NCBI GenBank assembly: GCA_019313735.1
Contig: JAFDAR010000030.1
Location: 1 to 8,222, forward strand
Origin: Deltaproteobacteria bacterium
GTDB lineage: Bacteria; Desulfobacterota; Syntrophia; Syntrophales; UBA2210
Length of the DNA: 8,222 bases
Direction: 5' to 3'
Shown piece after piece: positions 1 to 5,663 of this stretch (within the stretch, counting starts at the first letter, position 1; every line of letters begins with the position of its first letter). A program made the translations under genes and the position numbers. The notes beneath the pieces were generated by a model, which was not told the origin of the DNA, did no database searches, and saw nothing but the letters and a program-made list of their open reading frames with translations.

Positions 1-27
1 CCCGATAAACGGGATAAGTGCGTTAAC

Positions 28-56
28 GATATTATTTTCTGGTAGAAAATAATATC
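28..56. repeat. 13-bp AT-rich perfect hairpin
   Basis: GATATTATTTTCT (28-40) and AGAAAATAATATC (44-56) are perfect reverse complements around a 3-nt loop (GGT). GTTA (22-25) and TAAC (57-60) could extend the stem past a small bulge. No T-run follows on either strand, so this is not a classical intrinsic terminator. It lies downstream of the minus-strand operon that ends at 183, so it could stabilise the 3' end of that transcript or belong to an intergenic repeat. The function is inferred. Confidence 0.6.
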
Positions 57-79
57 TAACTTACTAAACAATCGGAGAT

Positions 80-101
80 TCCCCGCAACTTGTTGCGGGG
101 A
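80..101. repeat. REP-like GC-rich palindrome
   Basis: TCCCCGCAAC (80-89) pairs perfectly with GTTGCGGGGA (92-101) across a 2-nt TT loop, in an otherwise AT-rich spacer. Compact CCCCGC/GCGGGG palindromes of this type are typical of REP elements scattered between genes, although no second copy is present in this window. It lies about 80 nt beyond the stop of the last minus-strand gene and could act as a transcript end, but there is no adjacent T-run in that direction (the bases read AATCTCCG). The positions around it (1-182) contain no gene I can support. A looser nested inverted repeat (GCAC 121-124 / GTGC 146-149, with GGC 131-133 / GCC 137-139 inside) follows. Confidence 0.5.
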
Positions 102-182
102 GCTTCAATTTGTTGATAAAGCACCTGACCGGCAAAGCCTGCTAAGTGCCCTATCAGCGGATATAGTAGTTAACAGGATTAA

Positions 183-1073
183 TCAAAAGTCATATATAGC
201 GCAGCCTACCTGTATTCCGGAAGCCACGTTAATGATAAGGGCCTTCTGTCCCGGCGAGGCCAGGTCGTTTTTATAGATGTGGTCGATAGCCACGGGGAGT
301 GAGGCGTTAAATAGATCACCGTCTTCCCTGGTTACATCAATCATCTTTTCTTTTTCCACACCGAGATGGTCCGCCATCACCGTCACGAATCCGGGAGAAA
401 TCTGAGGCGGGATGATCAGATCAAAACCATCGAGCACAACACCCTCTTTTGTCAAAAATTCGGAGACCCCGCGTGAAATTACATCGAGATATATCTTTTC
501 GAGAGCTGGATTTTTCTTGAACATCATGGCCATACGCTTGTTATCCAGGATAAGATATGATTCGTATGCTTTCTGCATATCCGCAAATGTCCTGAAATAA
601 AAGGAACTGAATCCGGAACCTGCGCCCGGAACCTCATCAAGAAGCATGGCCGCCCCAGATACATAAAATCCCGGAGAGTCCCCCTTTTTAATGATATCAT
701 AATCGACAAGATCGCCGCTCACCACAAGCCCCGTCTTTGCCTTGCCCGAGGCAATCATGGCGCCTGCAAGCTGGCAGGCGTTTAAGAAACCCATGGCGCC
801 GTTCGATACATCAAAGGAGAGGGTTTTTGATCCCAATGAATCTTCCTTGTCATGATTGATCTCAAGGTCATTCTGGACATAACTGGCAAATGCGGGTTCG
901 CAGAAATAATCATCTCTATACACAGAAGTGTTTATAAGAACGCCGATATCCTCTTTGTTATATCGGGACCCCGCTATGCAAGGCTCCGCCGCTCTTCTTA
1001 CCAGTTCAAGCGAGGTTTTTACTGCCCCGTTGTTATTTTCAAATAAACCGATGCTCTCTATCCTGATTCCCAT
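183..1073 (-). CDS. KAS III-like protein lacking the catalytic triad
   Basis: This 296-residue protein belongs to the thiolase-fold ketoacyl-ACP synthase III (FabH) superfamily but appears catalytically dead. The nucleophile-elbow segment FDVSNGAMGF (87-96) aligns with the FabH FDVSAACAGF segment, placing Ala93 at the catalytic Cys. The usual PHQAN motif is PPQIS here, so His becomes Pro223. The GNTSAAS motif becomes GDLFNAS, so Asn becomes Asp253. The C-terminal glycine-rich strand (ASGIQVGCAIYDF) is retained, showing a full-length fold, though it is slightly shorter than typical FabH (about 310-330). The ATG is preceded by an AAGGAAAGG site 7 nt upstream. It lies 28 nt after an intact KAS III gene, so the two are surely co-transcribed. 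By analogy with pairs such as PqsB/PqsC, where one subunit lacks the active Cys, it probably forms a heterodimer with its neighbour; that is inference. There is no frameshift, so it is not a decaying pseudogene. Confidence 0.85.
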   Translation of the reverse strand: MGIRIESIGLFENNNGAVKTSLELVRRAAEPCIAGSRYNKEDIGVLINTSVYRDDYFCEPAFASYVQNDLEINHDKEDSLGSKTLSFDVSNGAMGFLNACQLAGAMIASGKAKTGLVVSGDLVDYDIIKKGDSPGFYVSGAAMLLDEVPGAGSGFSSFYFRTFADMQKAYESYLILDNKRMAMMFKKNPALEKIYLDVISRGVSEFLTKEGVVLDGFDLIIPPQISPGFVTVMADHLGVEKEKMIDVTREDGDLFNASLPVAIDHIYKNDLASPGQKALIINVASGIQVGCAIYDF

Positions 1074-1101
1074 AGTATCGCCTTTCCTTGATGGTTAAGA
1101 G

Positions 1102-2199
1102 TTATGCATTTACAGCAATTCTTTGTATCTCTGCCGGTTCCACAGCCAGTATCCGTTCCGGGAGATCATCAAGGGTGTACCGGGCAACCCCCAGATTGAT
1201 CCCGGATGATTGAACTGCGAACAGTATATTCTCTCTGGATTTGATGCCCCCGTTTTTTATGTAATCCCAGAGGGCAACGAAATGGGCTGTGGAAGCGTTA
1301 TTCCCGCGGTTTGGAACATTGACTATTGTGTTGTCCCGGGAACAGACCTCGCTGCCTACCCAGTTATTGATGCTCTTCCGGGTTGTTGATATGGCCCTTA
1401 CCGCGGTCTGGTGCATTATATAATGATGATTCTCGCTATTTTCCCATCTGGTGCCTTTAACCATTCTCCCAACGTGTTCCGCCGTCAGACCTATAGCGAT
1501 AGAGTGGATTCTCACGGAATCGGTATACATGACAAAACCACCATGTTCTTCCTTGCTTGCCCTACTAATGCAGAGGTCCCAGTGTTTGGCGATGGTGAAG
1601 AGGTCCATATCGTGAAATCCGATATCCGGATTGTCCGTTTCCTCAAGGATAAAGGCAACCCCTGAATCACCCACGGTCAGGCATGCAAGCTGTGGATCGA
1701 TGACATCCTTCATCTCCTTTTGTGCATTTCGTGTAAGGCCGGTGAGATATTCACCGCTTATAACCAGACCCCTTTTTATCAATCCGGCCTTTATATAGGC
1801 ATCTACCACATGAAGGGCGGTAAACATCCCGGCGCAGGCATTTGGCTCATCGAAGATAATGGCCCTGCCGAAATCAAAATATTGCGAGAGCAGGGCCGCG
1901 GTAGAGGGCTCAAAATCTGCCCTGAAATTCGGACCATTGTGGCGTGAAATATTGGTACAGATCACCAAATCCATGTCTTCAGGGGAATGACGGGAGATCT
2001 CAAAACACTTTGATACGGCCTTGCGGGATAAGTCCAGCGCATATTCGTCGTCCCCAACCACCGGCCGGGTTCTTATTCCAGTAATCTCCTCCACGTCAAT
2101 GGCAGGTTTTACCCTGCACCCGTCCGTGATCTCCCTGGTAGTGAGCCTCCCCTCGGGTATATACACACCCAGACTTTCAATCACTGTGTTTAATGCCAT
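1102..2199 (-). CDS. 3-oxoacyl-ACP synthase III-type condensing enzyme (active triad)
   Basis: This 365-residue KAS III/FabH-like protein would catalyse decarboxylative or head-to-head Claisen condensation of acyl thioesters in the cytosol. Near the N-terminus are an IESLGVYIPEGRLT start strand and an ITGIRTRPV segment (39-47), as in FabH. The nucleophile is Cys122 in EPNACAGM. The catalytic His is His263 in IMHQTA, and the Asn is Asn300 in NRGNNAS. The C-terminal SSGINLGVARYTL strand closes the fold, followed by about 20 extra residues. It is longer than housekeeping FabH and diverges around the active site (NACAGMF, MHQTAV), which suggests a specialised pathway rather than fatty acid initiation. 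The ATG at 2199 follows a G-rich GAGGGGGG Shine-Dalgarno-like site 4 nt upstream. It is transcribed before, and 28 nt from, an inactive paralogue, so the pair likely assembles together. The substrate cannot be read from the sequence. Confidence 0.88.
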   Translation of the reverse strand: MALNTVIESLGVYIPEGRLTTREITDGCRVKPAIDVEEITGIRTRPVVGDDEYALDLSRKAVSKCFEISRHSPEDMDLVICTNISRHNGPNFRADFEPSTAALLSQYFDFGRAIIFDEPNACAGMFTALHVVDAYIKAGLIKRGLVISGEYLTGLTRNAQKEMKDVIDPQLACLTVGDSGVAFILEETDNPDIGFHDMDLFTIAKHWDLCISRASKEEHGGFVMYTDSVRIHSIAIGLTAEHVGRMVKGTRWENSENHHYIMHQTAVRAISTTRKSINNWVGSEVCSRDNTIVNVPNRGNNASTAHFVALWDYIKNGGIKSRENILFAVQSSGINLGVARYTLDDLPERILAVEPAEIQRIAVNA

Positions 2200-2310
2200 G
2201 ACGCCCCCCCTCTTCCTTCATTTTTTTGACTTCTTCATAACATATTTCTGATAAAATGTATTACTAAACTATTACAGGATTAATACTGGGTAAATACTCG
2301 TAGAATAATC

Positions 2311-2326
2311 AAGAACCCGGGTTCTT
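2311..2326. promoter_or_regulatory. 16-bp perfect palindrome upstream of the KAS III pair
   Basis: AAGAACCCGGGTTCTT is a perfect 16-bp palindrome lying 112 nt upstream of the active KAS III start, inside the 246-nt gap after the methyltransferase gene. It could be an operator for a dimeric regulator controlling the two KAS III genes. Alternatively it could be a short hairpin (6-bp stem, CCGG loop) ending the methyltransferase transcript. It has no strong T-run on the relevant strand, so I favour an operator or a neutral palindrome. No convincing sigma-70 promoter could be assigned in this gap. Confidence 0.35.
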
Positions 2327-2338
2327 TCGTAATAAAGA

Positions 2339-2435
2339 TGTCCGAGCATAAATACCTTTGAGCGGTCACTAAGATGGTTTTTGAACATAACGCAGAGTTT
2401 GGGGGAAAGGGCATTTTCGGACAGCCTCCTAGGAG
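2339..2435. repeat. Possible small inverted-repeat element in the gap after the methyltransferase gene
   Basis: TGTCCGA (2339-2345) and TCGGACA (2417-2423) are inverted 7-bp copies bracketing about 85 nt of non-coding DNA. They are followed at once by the 10-bp palindrome CTCCTAGGAG (2426-2435), just past the methyltransferase stop codon (TAG, 2446-2448). The arrangement could be a miniature inverted-repeat element or insertion-sequence remnant, or a weak terminator. The arms are short and no target-site duplication was found, so confidence is low. Confidence 0.25.
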
Positions 2436-2445
2436 TTTCAATCTA

Positions 2446-3585
2446 CTACACGCTTTCAATATCTATCCAGTTTTCTGCCTCTTTCTGGCTCTCTCTGAAT
2501 TCTGTGTACCTGCGAAGCTTTTTCTTCGTCTCGACATTAACGGCAAAGGTAAATCCACTGTATATCGGGGGGCCCCCTTCTCTCGGCCAGTTGCTGATAT
2601 TGATAATGTCTGCCTTCAATGTCCTCTTTAATGTGTTGGTCATGTCCCTGGTGGTTGTAAGTTCCCAATCGGGCCTGGCCTTCGACAGCCCGTCTATGTT
2701 TATGGAACACTTCCCAAGAACTGTTGATTTCAAGATATTAATGGGATTCAGATAGGTCTTGTAATTGGTCCTCATCATCACGTAGTTGTACTCTTTGAGA
2801 GTGGTATTCTCATTCGGATTTGTTATGCACCCCCTGCCACTGTCAGAATTTAGGACCCTTGCGATCTCGGCGAGATACAACGGTCTTCTGTGCCTGAAAT
2901 TGAGATAAGACGCGTCGGTTGTATTTACAAGGTTGAATGTATCCGGTGGAAAGGGAATCGTATTCATATCACGCGCAAAGAATACTATATCTGACCCTGT
3001 TTCCTTGTTTAAGTTCTTTGCCTGTTCTACATTTGTCTCGGATATGTCCATACCGAACACCCTGTAGCCTCTTTTTTCGTCGCACAGGGAACTCAAAGTA
3101 TCTTCCATCACCCTGGCAAGCCTGCCGTATCCTGTGCCCACATCGAGGGCATAGTACTTTCCGTCGTGAGAGGGAAAATTTGACAGGAGGGCTAATTTGG
3201 TCAGAATCTCCTGAATCTGCCTTGACGGATCACGGGTGATAAGACTGTAATAGGACGGATTCGTGGGGAAATCAACCAATACGGGGGGACAAATTCTTTC
3301 ATACTCTCCTATCTTCCGGGAATAACCCTCGGGGTCTTTGAGAAGCTCCCGGAGCATCTCTTCCCCTGTTTCAGGAAAATACTCGCTGAATTTTTCCCTT
3401 GCGAGCCTTGCCGCATCTTCGTCAATTTCCGGCCTCTTGCCAAGCACGTCAAAATAAAATGCGTAGGCTCCATCCACCACGGCTTTCTGAACAAAGGTCA
3501 AGGGCTGATTGAGCACCCTGTGCAGGGATTTTTCCTTCTCTTTGGCCCTCACTTTTAATTCTTCTACCAGGGTTTCTTTTTCCAT
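2446..3585 (-). CDS. Class I SAM-dependent methyltransferase
   Basis: This 379-residue cytosolic protein is a Rossmann-fold methyltransferase. The SAM-binding motif I is ALDVGTGYG (146-154). The acidic residue after strand 2 is in VFGMDISETN (176-185), and the motif II/III region reads RDMNTIPFPPDTFNLV (205-220), typical of small-molecule methyltransferases. About 140 residues precede the catalytic domain, charged and helical at the start (many Lys/Glu in 1-20), and about 120 residues follow it. Both are longer than in minimal enzymes and may shape a specific acceptor site. The ATG has a strong GGAGGAG site 8 nt upstream. It is the first minus-strand gene left of the divergent region and precedes the KAS III pair by 246 nt, so it may be co-expressed with them or have a separate transcript. 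The acceptor (C, O or N) is not evident; methylation of a condensed acyl product is inference. Confidence 0.85.
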   Translation of the reverse strand: MEKETLVEELKVRAKEKEKSLHRVLNQPLTFVQKAVVDGAYAFYFDVLGKRPEIDEDAARLAREKFSEYFPETGEEMLRELLKDPEGYSRKIGEYERICPPVLVDFPTNPSYYSLITRDPSRQIQEILTKLALLSNFPSHDGKYYALDVGTGYGRLARVMEDTLSSLCDEKRGYRVFGMDISETNVEQAKNLNKETGSDIVFFARDMNTIPFPPDTFNLVNTTDASYLNFRHRRPLYLAEIARVLNSDSGRGCITNPNENTTLKEYNYVMMRTNYKTYLNPINILKSTVLGKCSINIDGLSKARPDWELTTTRDMTNTLKRTLKADIINISNWPREGGPPIYSGFTFAVNVETKKKLRRYTEFRESQKEAENWIDIESV

Positions 3586-3605
3586 TTATAGATCTCCTCC
3601 AGTTG

Positions 3606-3680
3606 AAATTCACTTCTCCACAGATATGTTTGAATAGCACGTGCTTACCAGATTCCCAAGAAGAATACCAGAGTGAATTT
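3606..3680. promoter_or_regulatory. Nested inverted repeats in the divergent intergenic region
   Basis: AAATTCACT (3606-3614) and AGTGAATTT (3672-3680) form a perfect 9-bp inverted repeat. It lies almost symmetrically around a 10-bp palindrome, AGCACGTGCT (3636-3645). The stretch begins 20 nt upstream of the methyltransferase ATG. It may hold regulator sites for that gene or form a long hairpin in its leader. Only the symmetry is directly visible; I found no convincing promoter hexamers for the methyltransferase here. Confidence 0.35.
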
Positions 3681-3723
3681 GGCATCGGGGAAATATCAAT
3701 GTGGCTTCCAACGTGGCCAATTT

Positions 3724-3735
3724 TTGTCTGGACAA
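3724..3735. promoter_or_regulatory. Candidate operator overlapping the SDR promoter -35
   Basis: TTGTCTGGACAA is a 12-bp inverted repeat (TTGTC-TG-GACAA) that coincides with the proposed -35 hexamer of the SDR gene. That placement fits a repressor site for a dimeric helix-turn-helix protein. No regulator gene is visible in the window, so any regulator would be encoded elsewhere. Confidence 0.4.
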
Positions 3736-3757
3736 GGTAAACGCTTCAAGATATTAA
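3729..3757 (+). promoter_or_regulatory. Putative sigma-70 promoter of the SDR gene
   Basis: A TGGACA hexamer (3729-3734; one mismatch to TTGACA) is separated by 17 nt from TATTAA (3752-3757; two mismatches to TATAAT). It lies 44 nt upstream of the SDR start codon. Spacing and position are ideal, but the -10 is imperfect. Transcription would begin near 3764, giving a leader of about 40 nt containing an AT-rich run and then the Shine-Dalgarno site. Confidence 0.4.
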
Positions 3758-3786
3758 AACACAGGGCTACATTAATATTTTTTTTC

Positions 3787-3793
3787 AGGGAGG
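3787..3793 (+). promoter_or_regulatory. Ribosome binding site deciding the SDR start
   Basis: AGGGAGG lies 8 nt before the ATG at 3802. The frame is open further upstream (an ATG at 3673), but the SDR homology begins only a few residues after 3802 and no comparable site precedes 3673. This site therefore fixes the start. Confidence 0.8.
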
Positions 3794-3801
3794 TAACGCC
3801 T

Positions 3802-4713
3802 ATGTCTGCAAATACCATTTCAACAAAAGGCGCCGTTGTTATAACCGGAGCATCTACTGGAATAGGCAAGGTCTGCGCGCTTTACCTTGACAGATTGGGA
3901 TTCAGGATATTTGCCGGAGTACGCAGGGATGAGGATGGCAATGTCCTGAGGGGGGAGGCATCTGACCGTCTGACACCCGTTTTTATAGATATTACCGATT
4001 CCGCCTCCATTGATTCCGCGTTGAAGTTCGTATCCGGTGAGGTCGGCGGCGCTGGTCTGGCCGGTCTTGTTAACAATGCCGGCATCAGTGTCGGGGGGCT
4101 TCTCGAATTCCAGCCCATCGCCGAGATTCGCAGGCAGCTTGAAGTGAACGTTATAGGGCATATCGCCGTCACGCAGGCGTTTCTCCCGCTCCTCAGGAAG
4201 GACCATGGCCGCATTGTCAACATGGGTTCGATTGCCGGCAGAATGCCCCAGCCTTACCTGGGTCCTTATTCAGCTTCAAAGGCGGCCTTGGAGGCAATTA
4301 TGGATTCGCTTCGCATGGAGCTTCGACCGTCGAAAATCCCGGTCTCCATAATCGAACCCGGCGTTGTATATACGCCCATGTGGGAGAAGGCTCGGATCCG
4401 CGCACATGTAATTGTGGAGAATTTTCCGCAGGAGGTCTTTGATCTCTATGGTTCCGATATCAGCGCCGTCACGAAAGTCCTTGAAAACAAAGAGAAGATA
4501 CAAAAAGCTGCTGTTTCCGCCGATGTCGTCGCAAAGGCCGTGGCGCATGCGCTCACGGCAAAGAAACCAAAGACCCGCTATGTTATCGGGTGGGATGCGA
4601 AGTTCGGCGTCTTTCTTTCCAGGTTCCTGCCCGACCGGTTGCTCGACTGGCTCACTATGATATTCTGGCGGGAGTTGGGACTGAAGAAAACAACACAGGA
4701 TATCGGTTCTTGA
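3802..4713 (+). CDS. Classical SDR-family oxidoreductase
   Basis: This 303-residue NAD(P)-dependent short-chain dehydrogenase/reductase has the cofactor motif TGASTGIG (15-22), NNAG (91-94), the catalytic Ser143 in MGSIAG, and Tyr156/Lys160 in YSASK, followed by EPGVVYTPMW after strand 6. Arg41-Arg42 at the end of strand 2 suggest preference for NADP(H). It is longer than a minimal 250-residue SDR. The C-terminal part (about 250-303) has a hydrophobic/amphipathic segment (GVFLSRFLPDRLLDWL), as in SDRs acting on retinol, steroids or other lipophilic substrates, so membrane association is plausible. The start is set by the AGGGAGG site rather than by an upstream in-frame ATG at 3673. It is divergent from the methyltransferase/KAS III genes and could reduce the keto product of the condensing enzymes; that link is inference. 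A small membrane-protein gene follows after 99 nt. Confidence 0.9.
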   Translation: MSANTISTKGAVVITGASTGIGKVCALYLDRLGFRIFAGVRRDEDGNVLRGEASDRLTPVFIDITDSASIDSALKFVSGEVGGAGLAGLVNNAGISVGGLLEFQPIAEIRRQLEVNVIGHIAVTQAFLPLLRKDHGRIVNMGSIAGRMPQPYLGPYSASKAALEAIMDSLRMELRPSKIPVSIIEPGVVYTPMWEKARIRAHVIVENFPQEVFDLYGSDISAVTKVLENKEKIQKAAVSADVVAKAVAHALTAKKPKTRYVIGWDAKFGVFLSRFLPDRLLDWLTMIFWRELGLKKTTQDIGS

Positions 4714-4812
4714 CAAACAGACACAAATAATTTATCGAGAAACAAAGAAGATGCGTGCAACGGGTATAGGCGCATCACCTGACAGGTATCAAGAAAGAAA
4801 AAGGGGATCACG

Positions 4813-5040
4813 ATGAAATACCTCAGAATGCTGACAATCATGTCTCTTGCGACAGCCTTTCTTTATTTGACATTCCCGCAGACGGCACACGCTTCAGCTA
4901 ATCAGGGAAATGGGATTACACTGCCTCAGTTTCTCGTTTTAGCACTGGTGATGGGATGGTACGCATACAACCACTTCAAGGACAAGATTAAAGCCCTCTT
5001 CAAAAACTCGTTCTCCTCACGCAAAGAAGGGGATAGATAG
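4813..5040 (+). CDS. Small exported or membrane-anchored protein, unknown function
   Basis: This 75-residue protein matches no family I recognise. It has a Sec-type signal sequence: basic start (MKYLR), a hydrophobic core (about 6-20), then a likely signal peptidase I site after Ala27 (AHA followed by SAN). A second hydrophobic segment (LPQFLVLALVMGWYAY, about 37-52) should span the membrane and is followed by a Lys/Arg-rich tail (KDKIKALFKNSF onward) expected to face the cytoplasm. The mature form would thus be a tiny single-pass protein with a short outer N-terminus. The ATG has an AAGGGG site about 7 nt upstream. The preceding 99 nt hold no terminator, only a weak GATGCG/CGCATC stem, so it is probably co-transcribed with the SDR. 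It ends 9 nt before the convergent CDP-alcohol phosphatidyltransferase stop. It could be an accessory to a membrane enzyme, but the sequence does not show this. Confidence 0.72.
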   Translation: MKYLRMLTIMSLATAFLYLTFPQTAHASANQGNGITLPQFLVLALVMGWYAYNHFKDKIKALFKNSFSSRKEGDR

Positions 5041-5049
5041 CGCCGGGAA

Positions 5050-5565
5050 TTAGCGCGCGGCCTCTTCCTTATAGGTGAGCCGCACGAAAACTATATACTT
5101 CCACATATAGTAGAGCATCACAAAGCACGTGAAAAGGAGTATTATTCCCGCATACCGCCAGTTAATTATATACACCATAACCGTCGGATAGACGGCTGCC
5201 GCAAGAAGGTTTGTGTCTAAATGTGGTATTTCCAGGGTTCCCGCCTTTCTTGAGATAAGGATGATTATCGGTGTCCAGAAGGCTATTCCTGTCAGGGTTA
5301 CAATCAGAAGCAGCCATTCCTCCCCCTTGTAAACAACGGTGAATATTGTAAGAAAACCGAAGATAAAATCGGCCAGCGCGTCAAAATTTGCCCCGTATGA
5401 GACCTTCTTTTTGCTTCTCCTTGCGAAATAACCGTCGAGCGTATCCGTTATCGCCCCCGCGGCGAAAAGGTAGTAAGCGGCAACCGGTTCATCGTGCAAT
5501 ATAAGCCAGATAATTATCGGGGTGGCAACAATCCTTAATGCTGTAAGAATGTCCGCGATTCTCAT
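5050..5565 (-). CDS. CDP-alcohol phosphatidyltransferase family enzyme
   Basis: This 171-residue integral membrane enzyme transfers a phospho-alcohol (or phosphonate) group from a CDP-activated donor to an acceptor alcohol, releasing CMP. The full family signature D-x2-D-G-x2-A-R-x8-G-x3-D-x3-D is present, with Asp41, Asp44, Asp62 and Asp66 as metal and catalytic residues, inside TDTLDGYFARR and YGANFDALAD. Roughly six hydrophobic segments fit the family, and the N-terminus resembles PgsA/Pss (ADILTALRIVATPIIIW). The length is typical for the compact branch. I chose the ATG at 5565: homology starts there and an AAGGAGG lies 13 nt upstream, a rather long spacing. An in-frame TTG at 5652 would add 29 basic residues but has no good ribosome site. 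It is the last gene of the minus-strand set after the cytidylyltransferase and the organophosphate transporter, which suggests it uses the CDP compound made there. The acceptor lipid is unknown. Confidence 0.88.
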   Translation of the reverse strand: MRIADILTALRIVATPIIIWLILHDEPVAAYYLFAAGAITDTLDGYFARRSKKKVSYGANFDALADFIFGFLTIFTVVYKGEEWLLLIVTLTGIAFWTPIIILISRKAGTLEIPHLDTNLLAAAVYPTVMVYIINWRYAGIILLFTCFVMLYYMWKYIVFVRLTYKEEAAR

Positions 5566-5578
5566 TTGTCTGTGTATT

Positions 5579-5585
5579 CCTCCTT
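5579..5585 (-). promoter_or_regulatory. Ribosome binding site for the CDP-alcohol phosphatidyltransferase
   Basis: AAGGAGG on the minus strand lies 13 nt before the ATG at 5565. The spacing is longer than optimal, but it is the only strong site between the transporter stop and the conserved N-terminus, so it supports the internal ATG over the upstream TTG. Confidence 0.6.
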
Positions 5586-5663
5586 TTTCTCCTTTTGATA
5601 TTTCCACCTTTCTCTTGAGGAGTCTTATAATCCAGTTTGGATGCAGATTCAAGCCAAAGATAT

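Noticed and set aside
80..101. CRISPR repeat
   Set aside because: The palindrome resembles some CRISPR repeats in composition, but it occurs once in the window, with no regularly spaced second copy.
774..776. Cys100 of the triad-less KAS III as an alternative nucleophile
   Set aside because: It lies seven residues past the nucleophile position, in the following helix, and cannot take the place of the elbow cysteine without the partner His and Asn, which are also missing.
2381..2755. Plus-strand frame of 124 codons opposite the methyltransferase gene
   Set aside because: It is antisense to a gene with clear SAM-binding motifs, has no ribosome site and no recognisable domain.
3673..3801. N-terminal extension of the SDR from an upstream ATG
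   Set aside because: The extra 43 residues resemble no SDR, cross the proposed promoter and operator, and lack a ribosome site, while AGGGAGG precedes the ATG at 3802.
5566..5652. TTG start adding 29 residues to the CDP-alcohol phosphatidyltransferase
   Set aside because: There is no convincing ribosome site before the TTG, the added segment encodes the AAGGAGG region itself, and family homology begins at the internal ATG.
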